Assembly: GCA_000648925.1 (NCBI GenBank)
Contig: JFHF01000018.1
Location: 1 to 64,000, forward strand
Direction: 5' to 3'
DNA from: Caballeronia jiangsuensis
Lineage (GTDB): Bacteria; Pseudomonadota; Gammaproteobacteria; Burkholderiales; Burkholderiaceae
DNA length: 64,000 nt
Under the pieces are notes generated by a model, which did no database searches, had not been told where the DNA came from, and was given only the letters and a program-made list of their open reading frames with translations. Below, one piece after another: positions 26,733 through 35,947 of the stretch (positions are counted from its first letter, which is position 1; every line of letters starts with the position of its first letter). Both the position numbers and the translations under genes were made by a program.

Positions 26733-26757
26733 ATACGGCCCGCTCAGCGGGCCGTAT
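26733..26757. terminator. Hairpin between convergent genes, probable terminator
   Basis: ATACGGCCCGC (26733-26743) pairs perfectly with GCGGGCCGTAT (26747-26757) around TCA. Neither side has a long T run, only TTTTG on the minus strand. It lies 30 nt after the stress-type gene and 22 nt after the FMN reductase on the other strand. Confidence 0.6.
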
Positions 26758-26779
26758 CCGCGTCAGGAAAGGGGAGCGC

Positions 26780-27331
26780 TCATGCCGCGCGATCGCGCAC
26801 CCACGCGGCGTACTTGTCCATGAACGTCTGCAGATATTTGCGCGTGTCCTCGCTCACGATATTGCCGCTCGCATCGATGCGCGATTCGTCGTGCTTGATG
26901 TACATCTCCGGCTGATTCATCAGCACGATATCCAGATACGCGCACACGCCGCGCAGATGCGACTGCGCGATCGCCGTGCCGATCGCCCCGACCGACGTCC
27001 CGATGATCGCGCCCGGCTTGCCGCCCCACACGCTATGCCCCCACGGACGCGAGGCCCAGTCGAGCGCATTCTTCAGCACGCCCGGAATCGAGCGGTTGTA
27101 CTCGGGCGTGACGATCAGCAAGCCGTTCGCATCGGCGATTTTCTGCTTGAACGCGCGCGCGACTTCGGGGAAATCGCTGTCGTAATCCTGGCTGTAGAGC
27201 GGCAGCGTGCCGATGTCGAGAAACTCGAAGGAAAAATCGCTCGGCGCAAGCGACACGAGTGCATGCGCGAGTTGCTTGTTGAACGAATCCCGCCGCAGGC
27301 TGCCAACGACCACCGCAATCTTTAAGGCCAT
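26780..27331 (-). CDS. NADPH-dependent FMN reductase family protein
   Basis: This 183-residue flavodoxin-fold protein has the FMN-binding loop GSLRRDSFNK (10-19) and the family motif PEYNRSIPGVLKNALDW (from 76). The last part includes KPGAIIGTSVGAIGTA. Members (ChrR/YieF/AzoR-like) reduce quinones, chromate, azo dyes or free FMN in the cytoplasm with NAD(P)H. The ATG at 27329-27331 has GGGGGAAG about 6 nt upstream. The upstream frame to 27421 has no supporting site. It is probably monocistronic and ends at the shared hairpin. Substrate cannot be told from sequence. Confidence 0.92.
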   Translation of the reverse strand: MALKIAVVVGSLRRDSFNKQLAHALVSLAPSDFSFEFLDIGTLPLYSQDYDSDFPEVARAFKQKIADANGLLIVTPEYNRSIPGVLKNALDWASRPWGHSVWGGKPGAIIGTSVGAIGTAIAQSHLRGVCAYLDIVLMNQPEMYIKHDESRIDASGNIVSEDTRKYLQTFMDKYAAWVRDRAA

Positions 27332-27826
27332 GAAATCTTCCCCCTGAAAGGATGAAAAATGGATGACCCGGACGATGCTCGGTCCGGAAAACGCCGTCCT
27401 CGAAACGACGCGCGTGCACATGATAGGCGCATCGCAAGGTTATCGTCTCCGATGCCTTTTCGGCGCGTTGCGGACTATTTTTGCGACGAATCGAGCAATC
27501 TACCTTTCACCGCGACGCCGCGCGGTTCCCGATGAGCTATCCCCACGGTTATCCACAGTTTCTGTGGATAAGTCGGGAGTAACTTCCATTCCGTTTAGTT
27601 TTTGGTTCATAAACGAAACACGACGCCCGTCGGAGAAGCCTGAACCCCTCGCCAATGTCGCGAAAATCGCCGCAATCAGGCGGCGGTTACTTGCGAATCG
27701 CGGGCCAGCATTCATCCAGTCTCGACAACAATGTGTTGGCTCAATCGGTATTTTTGTCCAATAGGAATCCTCCTAGACTGCATTTCAAGCGTCGGGTCCG
27801 ACGCACAAGCATCCAGGAGGCTTCAA
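27332..27826. other. About 0.5 kb intergenic region containing a DnaA-box pair
   Basis: No real gene is supported; frames on both strands lack ribosome sites and family resemblance. The region is less GC-rich than its surroundings. It contains the inverted DnaA-box pair (listed separately) and the promoter area of the small secreted protein at 27827. Confidence 0.5.
27549..27571. promoter_or_regulatory. Inverted pair of consensus DnaA boxes
   Basis: TTATCCACAG (27549-27558) and CTGTGGATAA (27562-27571) are perfect inverted copies separated by TTT. Each contains the consensus DnaA box TTATCCACA. CCCCACGG just upstream is not a further box. No replication gene (dnaA, dnaN, repA, parAB) is nearby. 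Confidence 0.6.
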
Positions 27827-28066
27827 ATGAAAAACGCATTGATCGGCGGTCTTGTTCTGTCCGCGCTTCTCGCTACCGCGCCCGCTTTTGCTCAGTCGGC
27901 GTCGGCGGGCAAATCGCGAGCTGAAGTGAAGGCCGAACTCGCGAGCGCGCGCCGCGCGGGCGATCTCGACGCCGTCAATTCGCTGAGCTACCCGCAGTTG
28001 CGCCCGTATCAGGAACGGCACGCGCAACTTCGCGCCGACGCCCGCGACGGCAGCACCACGCGGTAA
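27827..28066 (+). CDS. Small secreted protein, DUF4148-like
   Basis: This 79-residue protein has a clear signal peptide (MKNALIGGLVLSALLATAPA, cleavage after AFA at 22) and a short mature part. The mature part has the pattern KSRAEVKAELASARRAGDLD, then NSLSYPQL, which is the usual layout of DUF4148-type proteins abundant in Burkholderiaceae. The function is unknown and the location is probably periplasmic. The ATG at 27827-27829 has AGGAGG about 7 nt upstream. A strong terminator follows at 28141. It stands alone. Confidence 0.85.
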   Translation: MKNALIGGLVLSALLATAPAFAQSASAGKSRAEVKAELASARRAGDLDAVNSLSYPQLRPYQERHAQLRADARDGSTTR

Positions 28067-28140
28067 CCAGCCGCGACTTGCAGAACTCAGAGGAAGCAGT
28101 CTGAACTGGCCCTCCTCCACCGTCGAACAGAAGGTGGTTA

Positions 28141-28171
28141 CGCCCGGTGCACTCGCGCCGGGCGTTTTTTT
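28141..28171 (+). terminator. Rho-independent terminator after the DUF4148-like gene
   Basis: CGCCCGG (28141-28147) pairs with CCGGGCG (28158-28164) and is followed by seven T (28165-28171). The convergent AEC transporter gene ends at 28178. Confidence 0.85.
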
Positions 28172-28177
28172 GCGTGC

Positions 28178-29158
28178 TCAGAGCATCAGGGTCAGACAGA
28201 GCGTGACCGTGACGAGCGAGACCACGGTCGAGAAAAGAATCGCGCTCGATGTCACCCCGCCCTCGCGTCGATAAAACTCGGCGAGCATGAAGGGGCCGGT
28301 GCCGGTCGGCAGCGCGCTCAGAATCACGGCGCTCTTCGCCCATAGCGGCGGCAGGCTGAACACATGGAAGGCCAGCCACCAGGTCAGGAGCGGCTGGACG
28401 ACGAGTTTCATCGTCACGAGCGCGCTCGTCGTGCCGACGGCCCGTGCCTCGCCTTTCGCGCCGAGAAAGAGACCGAGCGCGACGAGCGCACACGGACTCG
28501 CCGCGCCGCCCAGCAACTTGAGCAATGCCTCGGCGCCTTCCGGCACATGCGCGCCCGAGCCGCTCAGCAACGCGCCCGCGACCGGCGCGATCAGCAACGG
28601 ATTCTTCACCAGCGACTTCGCCACATGCCCGAGCGTTGCACCGATGTGCTTCTCGGTTTGCAATCCCAGTTCGATCAACACGATCGCGACGGCGAACATC
28701 ACGCAGACGGTGATGATGGTCGCGATCACGGCCGGCGCGAGACTTTCCTTGCCGAACGCGAGCAGGCAAAGCGGCAAGCCGACGAATCCGGTATTCGGAT
28801 ACGCCGCGTTCAATCCGTCGATACTCGCATCGGCGAGATGACGCGACTGCATCAGCCGAACGACGAGCGTCAGCAGAAAGATCACCGCCGCGCCGATGCC
28901 GAACGCAGCGATGAACGCGGGCTGATCGAGCATGGTCCACGGCGTCTTCGCCATGATGTCGAAGAGCAGCGCCGGCAGCGCCAGAAAGACGACGAAGCGA
29001 TTCAGCTCGGACGCCGCGGTAGGTCCGAGCCTGTTCAGCTTGCGGCAGGCGTAGCCCGCGAAGATGAGACCGAACACAGGCAGGATGATCGTGACGAGCG
29101 GAGTAAGCAGCGAAGGCAGTGATGCGAATGCTTGAGGCAAGGAAACCGGCAAGGGCAT
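28178..29158 (-). CDS. AEC-family (auxin efflux carrier-like) transporter
   Basis: This 326-residue inner-membrane protein has about ten hydrophobic segments in the two-by-five arrangement of the AEC family. Conserved pieces include ILPVFGLIFAGYACRKL near the start, LNAAYPNTGFVGLPLCLLAF after the fourth helix, and ASPCALVALGLFLG and ALPTGTGPFMLAEFY in the second half. Bacterial members move small carboxylates such as malate or malonate. The substrate here is unknown. I chose ATG 29156-29158 because the protein then starts just before the first helix. The upstream frame to 29521 encodes an atypical leader. No operon partner is seen. Confidence 0.9.
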   Translation of the reverse strand: MPLPVSLPQAFASLPSLLTPLVTIILPVFGLIFAGYACRKLNRLGPTAASELNRFVVFLALPALLFDIMAKTPWTMLDQPAFIAAFGIGAAVIFLLTLVVRLMQSRHLADASIDGLNAAYPNTGFVGLPLCLLAFGKESLAPAVIATIITVCVMFAVAIVLIELGLQTEKHIGATLGHVAKSLVKNPLLIAPVAGALLSGSGAHVPEGAEALLKLLGGAASPCALVALGLFLGAKGEARAVGTTSALVTMKLVVQPLLTWWLAFHVFSLPPLWAKSAVILSALPTGTGPFMLAEFYRREGGVTSSAILFSTVVSLVTVTLCLTLML

Positions 29159-29663
29159 GCTGCTTTGAGCGTTGGATGGGAAGAGCGAGAGAATACCCCG
29201 CGACAATAAGGTGAGACGTTTCGGGAGCGTGGCGACGGTGAGCCGTTCGATGGACCCGCAGCTCACTCTAGTTCGGATCATCGGGATCGCGAAGCAACTT
29301 CCGAGCTTACTCGCTCTCTCAAGTAGACGATGCAAGCCATTGTTCTTTAACGTATTCGACTTTTTGCGCGTTCGCGGCGCATTGCATCGGTTGAACCGTC
29401 CGGCAGCGCATGAAAGATCGGCGCGGCGGGCGGTGAATCGCGTGTGTGCAGTTGAGGTGAGGTGATTCGGGAGCCGGAGGAACATCGTATCGCCGGTCGG
29501 CGGACGCCGAAGAAAACCCAATCAGGACAGCCACTTGCGCCTCGCCCCGGATTCAGCGCGTGTCATCGGACGGGCCTGAAGGTGAGGAAATCCGGGAGAC
29601 GCGCGCGGCGGAACGAAGCTTGCTGATCGATCAGCCTTCGCACCTCTCACCCAACCGGGCAAC
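29159..29663. other. 0.5 kb intergenic region with a short palindrome
   Basis: No gene is supported here. GCTGATCGATCAGC (29622-29635) is a perfect 14-bp palindrome about 28 nt before the lipocalin start and could be an operator or simply a chance repeat. An AT-richer patch at 29335-29365 may hold the AEC promoter on the minus strand. Confidence 0.35.
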
Positions 29664-30233
29664 ATGAAAATCAGTAGACCTTGGGCATACGGCGCCGCGG
29701 CGCTGGCTCTGATCGGCGGCATCGTCACGCTGGCCGCGTGCGCATCGAACGGGGCGCGCAAGAGCGGCAACGACAACGTGCCCGAACCCTCGAAGGCCGT
29801 CGATCTCGACCGCTATCTCGGCCACTGGCATGAGTTCGCGCGCTACGAGAACCGCTTCGAACGCAACTGCGAAGCGGTCACGGCAAACTATGCGCGCCGC
29901 GACGACGGGCTCGTGTCCGTCGTCAACGCATGCAGACAAGGCGGCGTGAACGGTTCATACCGCTCGGCGGAGGGACGCGCGAAGATCGTCCCCGGATCGA
30001 ACGGGACGAAGCTGAAGGTGTCGTTCTTCGGCCCGTTCTATGTCGGCGACTACTGGATTCTCGATCACGCCGACGATTACACCTGGTCCATCGTCGGCGA
30101 GCCGACCGGGCGTTATCTGTGGATTCTGACGCGCGAGGCGAAGCCTTCCGCCGAGTTGCGCCGCACGCTGATCGAGCGCACGCGCGCGCTCGGTTACGAC
30201 GTGACGATGCTGCGCGAGACGCAGCAAGGCTGA
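29664..30233 (+). CDS. blc: Bacterial lipocalin, outer-membrane lipoprotein (Blc-like)
   Basis: This 189-residue lipoprotein has lipobox LAAC (C26), with Ala next, giving predicted outer-membrane sorting. The lipocalin motif is GHWHEFARYENRFERNCEAV, with G53 and W55. NACRQGG and FFGPFYVGDYWIL, then GRYLWILTR near the end, complete the barrel signature. Blc-type proteins bind lysophospholipids and fatty acids and help with envelope stress. The ATG at 29664 lacks a clear Shine-Dalgarno. It stands alone between two empty spacers, with a palindrome just upstream. Confidence 0.92.
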   Translation: MKISRPWAYGAAALALIGGIVTLAACASNGARKSGNDNVPEPSKAVDLDRYLGHWHEFARYENRFERNCEAVTANYARRDDGLVSVVNACRQGGVNGSYRSAEGRAKIVPGSNGTKLKVSFFGPFYVGDYWILDHADDYTWSIVGEPTGRYLWILTREAKPSAELRRTLIERTRALGYDVTMLRETQQG

Positions 30234-30339
30234 ACATCAAGTGGACGGTGCATTGACACAGGACTTAAGTCTTGCGATGGCCAGGCCGGAAACTTAACGT
30301 CCGGACGTAGCGCAAATGTCCGCAACCTCAATACGCAAG

Positions 30340-30741
30340 CTAATAGTTTTGACAGACTGTGTAAGCCACCGCGTAGCCAACCGTGTCTGGAACTATCGGC
30401 CGCTTGTCATAAACATTGCCTCGGTCGGACCACACTACTCGCCCTTTCGGGCTATATGCTACAGACTCGCCAATTGCGTTCGTGGACGCCATGCAGTCGA
30501 CCGCCCAAAGAGAGCGATAGCTACTGATTAAATCGCCATAGAAACGCTTAAAGGGCTTATAGTCAGTTTGTGTCCAAACCATGACCGTAGCGCCATTCCT
30601 TCGAATCGACGAAGTGTCAATTTGCGTTGCCGTCTCATTCGATGTAGCGATTTGCATCCAGTTGGCCGCGATAGTGTTTCCTGATATACCCAGTAAAGAT
30701 ACAAGAAGAAGGGATGTTTTTAACATTTTGAACCGGTTCAT
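30340..30741 (-). CDS. Surface-adhesin-E-like exported protein
   Basis: This 133-residue exported protein has a signal peptide ending about residue 25-26 (LLLVSLLGISGNTIAAN) and a short beta-rich domain. Two cysteines (VDCMAS and YTVCQNY) can form one disulfide, and the WMQIATSNETATQIDTSSI and GRVVWSDRGNV segments fit the Haemophilus protein E/adhesin-E family. It may be a surface or periplasmic binding protein; this is inference. The gene is clearly less GC-rich than its neighbours, with codons such as TTA, AAA, ACA, ATA and GTA, which suggests recent transfer. The start at 30741 (MNRFKMLK) is preferred; the internal ATG at residue 6 is possible. Confidence 0.7.
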   Translation of the reverse strand: MNRFKMLKTSLLLVSLLGISGNTIAANWMQIATSNETATQIDTSSIRRNGATVMVWTQTDYKPFKRFYGDLISSYRSLWAVDCMASTNAIGESVAYSPKGRVVWSDRGNVYDKRPIVPDTVGYAVAYTVCQNY

Positions 30742-30921
30742 AATTGCTCGGCGCGATGATACCGGTTCCGATCACTACGCATTCAACTCACCTGGCTAAA
30801 GTGAAATTGAGCCAAGCAGACTTCCCGACCGCGTTCGGCCGAGACGATTGGATCACTAGCCCAAGTGGGCTTCGTCGCTAGAACGGCGATTTCGCACGAT
30901 ACTGCGTCGAAGCTATCAATC

Positions 30922-31188
30922 TCACTGTCCCTTGCAGGCGATGAGCAGCGCGTTCTGATTGTTCTCGGTCGATTGCCCGAGCACGTCGTAGCCGCTCGGA
31001 CAGAGCGCCTTCGCGTTGTCGGTGCAATTGCTCCAGCCGCTGTACGTGGGGCACTGGATCTGCTGAGTCGGGCGGCCATCGGCGGAAAAAAGCGGCGGCG
31101 CGCTGCTGCATCCGGCAAGCGCCCACGCGCTACCCGCAAACATGGCCGAAAGGCCGATTGCCCTGCCGATTTTCATCCCGCGTTTCAT
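30922..31188 (-). CDS. Small lipoprotein of unknown function
   Basis: This 88-residue lipoprotein has lipobox LAGC (C27); the mature part is about 60 residues. Four more cysteines occur in the mature chain (QCPTYSGWSNCTD, ALCPSGYDV, IACKGQ), so disulfides are likely in the periplasm. The pattern of small Cys-rich lipoproteins is common in Burkholderiaceae, but I cannot name the family. The two ATGs MKRGMKIG leave the start uncertain by four residues. It lies between the adhesin-E-like gene and the sigma-54 activator with no operon contact. Confidence 0.72.
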   Translation of the reverse strand: MKRGMKIGRAIGLSAMFAGSAWALAGCSSAPPLFSADGRPTQQIQCPTYSGWSNCTDNAKALCPSGYDVLGQSTENNQNALLIACKGQ

Positions 31189-31281
31189 CCCGTACCCCTT
31201 TGATTCTTGGTCGTTATTTTCGATTTGGGGAGTATGCCACGCGAAGCTTTCGCGTCGATTTGACGTGTTCGCAAAAAATCG

Positions 31282-32745
<1,464 letters not shown>

Positions 32746-32763
32746 AGTCTCCGTTTTCTCTAT

Positions 32764-32783
32764 ATTGAGACAAATATCTCAAT
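32764..32783. promoter_or_regulatory. Inverted repeat, likely activator-binding site 1
   Basis: ATTGAGA (32764-32770) and TCTCAAT (32777-32783) are perfect inverted arms separated by 6 nt, placed about 170 bp upstream of the sigma-54 promoter. This position and form fit an enhancer for the divergent PAS activator. A related repeat lies at 32856-32871. Confidence 0.6.
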
Positions 32784-32855
32784 CAGGAGACTCGCCGGCA
32801 ATCCGCATCTGTACTAGTCTTGACAAGTCGCGTGATCGCGCGTGGTGCCAAAGTC

Positions 32856-32871
32856 GTCTCTATTTTGAGAC
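32856..32871. promoter_or_regulatory. Inverted repeat, likely activator-binding site 2
   Basis: GTCTC (32856-32860) and GAGAC (32867-32871) flank a 6-nt spacer. The half-site TTGAGACA is shared with the repeat at 32764-32783. It lies about 65 bp before the -24 element. Two copies upstream of one sigma-54 promoter is the usual enhancer layout. Confidence 0.5.
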
Positions 32872-32935
32872 ATCTGGGTGAAACGTTGCGATGGCATGCT
32901 CGTCCGATGCCCGCAGCGGCTTCGTTTCAACGCAC

Positions 32936-32951
32936 TGGCACGAAACCTGCA
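32936..32951 (+). promoter_or_regulatory. Sigma-54 promoter (-24/-12) of the GntP permease
   Basis: The sequence TGGCACG-AAAC-CTGCA keeps the invariant GG (32937-32938) and GC (32949-32950), with exactly 10 nt between them. The start of transcription would be near 32962, about 80 bp before the permease ATG. The divergent gene encodes a sigma-54 activator, which supports the call. Confidence 0.8.
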
Positions 32952-33044
32952 TTCTGCCCGCGCGGTGCGTTACCGACGCGCCCGCAGCGCTTCCAGAAGA
33001 AGCGCGCACTATGCTTCAAAGAACAAACCACTCACGGAGACTCA

Positions 33045-34445
33045 ATGTCGTTCATCATCGTGCTCGCCGCCCTGGCGTTCCTGATGCTCGCCGCCTACCG
33101 CGGCTACAGCGTCATTCTATTCGCCCCGATCGCGGCGCTCGCCGCCGTCCTCCTCACCGATCCCGCCGCCGTCGCACCCGTGTTCTCCGGCATCTTCATG
33201 GAGAAGATGGTCGGCTTCGTGAAGCTCTACTTTCCGGTGTTTCTGCTCGGCGCGGTGTTCGGCAAAGTCATCGAGTTGTCGGGCTTCTCCGAGTCGATCG
33301 TCGCCGCGGCCATTCGCTATATCGGCAAGTCGCGTGTGAATGCGGTGATCGTCGCGGTGTGCGCGCTGCTCACCTATGGCGGCGTGTCGCTGTTCGTCGT
33401 CGTGTTCGCGGTGTATCCGTTCGCGGCGGAGATGTATCGCCAGAGCAATATTCCGAAGCGCCTGATGCCGGGCGCGATCGCGCTGGGCGCGTTCTCGTTC
33501 ACGATGGATTCGCTGCCGGGCACGCCGCAGATCCAGAACATCATCCCGACGACGTTCTTCAAGACGACCGGCTGGGCGGCGCCGTGGCTCGGCGTGATCG
33601 GCTCGGTGTTCATCATCGTCGTGGGCCTCACGTTCCTCGAATGGCGCCGCCGCTCGGCGATGGCCAAGGGCGAAGGCTACGGCACGTCGCTCGTGAACGA
33701 GCCGGAGCGCGTGGAATCGACGTCGCTGCCGAATCCGTTGCTCGCGATCGCGCCGCTGATTCTCGTCGGCGTCGCGAATTTCGCGCTGACCAAGTGGATT
33801 CCGACGTGGTACGGCGCGAGCTATACCGTGCCGCCGGAAGTGCTGCCGGGCGTGCACGCGCCGGTTACCACGGCGGTCAAGACCGTCGTGGCGATCTGGG
33901 CGGTCGAAGGCGCGTTGTTGATGGGCATCGTGCTCGTCCTGCTGACGGCCTTCTCGCGCGTGAAGGAGCGCTTCGCGGTGGGCACGCGGGCGGCTGTCGC
34001 GGGCGCGCTGCTCGCGGCGATGAACACGGCGTCGGAGTATGGCTTCGGCGGCGTGATCGCCGCTTTGCCGGGCTTTCTCGTGGTCAGCGATGCGCTCAAG
34101 AGCATCCCGAATCCGCTCGTCAACGCGGCCATTTCCGTGAGTTCGCTCGCGGGGATCACCGGCTCGGCGTCGGGCGGCATGAGTATCGCGCTCGCAGCGA
34201 TGTCCGATACGTTCATCGCCGGCGCGCAGGCCGCGCATATTCCGCTGGAAGTGCTGCATCGGGTGGTGGCGATGGCCTCGGGCGGCATGGATACGCTGCC
34301 GCACAACGGCGCGGTCATCACGCTGCTCGCGGTAACGGGGCTGACGCACCGGGAGTCGTATCGCGATATTTTCGCGGTGACGGTCATCAAGACGCTGGCC
34401 GTGTTCTTCGTTATCGCGGTCTACTACATGACGGGAATCGTTTGA
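33045..34445 (+). CDS. GntP-family permease
   Basis: This 466-residue inner-membrane transporter of the GntP/gluconate-citrate symporter type has about 12-14 hydrophobic segments. Recognisable blocks are FTMDSLPGTPQIQNIIPTTF in the first half and MNTASEYGFGGVIAALPGF and LAGITGSASGGMSIALAAMS in the second. The ATG at 33045-33047 has ACGGAGA about 5 nt upstream. The upstream open frame to 32820 is not conserved. It is driven by a sigma-54 promoter under the divergent PAS activator. In Burkholderiaceae such permeases often serve organic acids such as 3-hydroxybutyrate or gluconate. The substrate here is not determined. Confidence 0.88.
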   Translation: MSFIIVLAALAFLMLAAYRGYSVILFAPIAALAAVLLTDPAAVAPVFSGIFMEKMVGFVKLYFPVFLLGAVFGKVIELSGFSESIVAAAIRYIGKSRVNAVIVAVCALLTYGGVSLFVVVFAVYPFAAEMYRQSNIPKRLMPGAIALGAFSFTMDSLPGTPQIQNIIPTTFFKTTGWAAPWLGVIGSVFIIVVGLTFLEWRRRSAMAKGEGYGTSLVNEPERVESTSLPNPLLAIAPLILVGVANFALTKWIPTWYGASYTVPPEVLPGVHAPVTTAVKTVVAIWAVEGALLMGIVLVLLTAFSRVKERFAVGTRAAVAGALLAAMNTASEYGFGGVIAALPGFLVVSDALKSIPNPLVNAAISVSSLAGITGSASGGMSIALAAMSDTFIAGAQAAHIPLEVLHRVVAMASGGMDTLPHNGAVITLLAVTGLTHRESYRDIFAVTVIKTLAVFFVIAVYYMTGIV

Positions 34446-34476
34446 CGGGTTCTCTTTGAGACCTGTGCAGACCAAC

Positions 34477-34505
34477 GCCCCTGCGGCCGAAAAAACCGCA
34501 GGGGC
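34477..34505. terminator. Hairpin between convergent genes
   Basis: GCCCCTGCGG (34477-34486) pairs perfectly with CCGCAGGGGC (34496-34505) across a 9-nt loop. No T run follows on either strand, so it may act with other signals. It lies between the permease stop and the fdhA stop. Confidence 0.45.
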
Positions 34506-34513
34506 AAACGGCA

Positions 34514-35710
34514 TTAAGCCGCCTTCAGCAGTCCATGCGGATCGATGACGAACTTGCGCGGCGCACCGCCATCGAATTTGCGATAACCATCCGGCGCTTC
34601 ATCGAGCGACACCACCGTCACGTTGACGATATCCGCGATCGGCAGACGGTCCCACAGAATCGCCTGCATCAGATTGCGGTTGTACTTCATGACCGGGGTC
34701 TGCCCGGTATGGAACGAGTGCGACTTCGCCCAGCCGAGGCCGAAGCGGATGCTCAGGCTGCCCTTCCTCGCGGCGGCATCGACGGCGCCCGGATCGTCGG
34801 TCACGTAGAGACCCGGAATGCCGATCGCGCCCGCCGCCTTCGTGATTTCCATCAGCGAATTGAGCACGGTCGCGGGCGCTTCGTGGCCGCTGTCGCTGCC
34901 GTGGCCGTGCGCCTCGAAGCCCACGCAATCGACCGCGCAGTCCACTTCCGGCTTGCCGAGTATCTGCTCGATCTGCTCGCCGAGCGTCGCGTCGTTCGAC
35001 AGATTGATCGTCTCGAAGCCCATCGCACGCGCGTGCGCGAGACGCTCCTCGTTCATGTCGCCGACGATCGTGCACGCCGCGCCCAGGATGCGCGCCGATG
35101 CGGCCGCCGCCATCCCGACAGGACCCGCGCCCGCGATATACACCGTCGAGCCCGGCCCGACGCCCGCCATCACGGCGCCGTGATAACCCGTCGGAAGAAT
35201 GTCGGAGAGGCAGGTGAGATCGCGAATCTTCGACATCGCCTGCGCCTTGTCGGGAAACTTCAGCAGATTGAAGTCCGCATACGGGACCATCACGTATTCC
35301 GCCTGTCCGCCGATCCAGCCGCCCATATCGACATAGCCGTACGCGCCGCCCGCACGCGACGGATTCACGTTCAGGCACACGCCCGTGTGCTGTGCCTTGC
35401 ACGTCGGACAGCGGCCGCACGCGACATTGAACGGCACCGAAACGAGATCGCCGACCGATAGCGTTTCGACGTCGCGCCCGACTTCGATGACCTCGCCCGT
35501 GATCTCATGGCCGAGCACGAGACCGACCTGCGCGGTCGTGCGGCCGCGCACCATGTGCTGGTCCGAGCCGCAGATATTGGTGCTGACTACTTTCAGAATG
35601 ACGCCGTGACCGATGTCGCGGCCGCGTGGATCGACCATTTTCGGATAGTCGATGGATTGCACTTCGACCTTGCCCTGCCCCAGATAAACGACGCCGCGAT
35701 TGCTGCTCAT
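34514..35710 (-). CDS. fdhA: Glutathione-independent formaldehyde dehydrogenase
   Basis: This 398-residue zinc-dependent medium-chain dehydrogenase oxidises formaldehyde to formate with NAD+. The catalytic zinc ligands are C47 (STNICGSD) and H68 (LGHE), and the structural zinc cysteines are C98, C101, C104 and C112 (ACGRCPTC and the following VCLN), matching Pseudomonas putida FdhA. The dinucleotide fold is VYIAGAGPVGMAAAA. ATG 35708-35710 has GGAGACGATCA before it. In this island it removes formaldehyde made by betaine, dimethylglycine or sarcosine demethylation. It is divergent from betI, with 237 bp between the starts. Confidence 0.93.
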   Translation of the reverse strand: MSSNRGVVYLGQGKVEVQSIDYPKMVDPRGRDIGHGVILKVVSTNICGSDQHMVRGRTTAQVGLVLGHEITGEVIEVGRDVETLSVGDLVSVPFNVACGRCPTCKAQHTGVCLNVNPSRAGGAYGYVDMGGWIGGQAEYVMVPYADFNLLKFPDKAQAMSKIRDLTCLSDILPTGYHGAVMAGVGPGSTVYIAGAGPVGMAAAASARILGAACTIVGDMNEERLAHARAMGFETINLSNDATLGEQIEQILGKPEVDCAVDCVGFEAHGHGSDSGHEAPATVLNSLMEITKAAGAIGIPGLYVTDDPGAVDAAARKGSLSIRFGLGWAKSHSFHTGQTPVMKYNRNLMQAILWDRLPIADIVNVTVVSLDEAPDGYRKFDGGAPRKFVIDPHGLLKAA

Positions 35711-35889
35711 TGATCGTCTCCATGTTTCGTGGACGGCACGCGCGATGATCCCGCCGCACTTCATCGGGTCATCGCGCCCGTGCAACGAGGGTAGCGCTCT
35801 CGCAAAGCCGCGACTGGCACTCAATGCGACGCGCGTTTGACTGAAACCGACATCGCGCCCCGAAAGCCTTTCGACCCGGTTTTTATTGA

Positions 35890-35901
35890 TTGACCGTTCA
35901 A
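35890..35901. promoter_or_regulatory. Imperfect palindrome upstream of betI, likely BetI operator
   Basis: TTGACCGTTCAA is an almost perfect 12-bp palindrome (one mismatched central pair) inside a T/A-rich frame (TTTTATT on the left, AATAAAA on the right). It is 47 bp before the betI ATG, near the betIBA promoter. TetR-type BetI regulates its own promoter in enteric bacteria. Confidence 0.55.
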
Positions 35902-35947
35902 AATAAAAAAACTAGTATCGGCGCAAATCATCCGTTAAAGAACCGCC

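Noticed and set aside
27549..27571. Chromosomal replication origin
   Set aside because: Only two DnaA boxes, no AT-rich unwinding block next to them and no replication genes; recorded as a binding site only.
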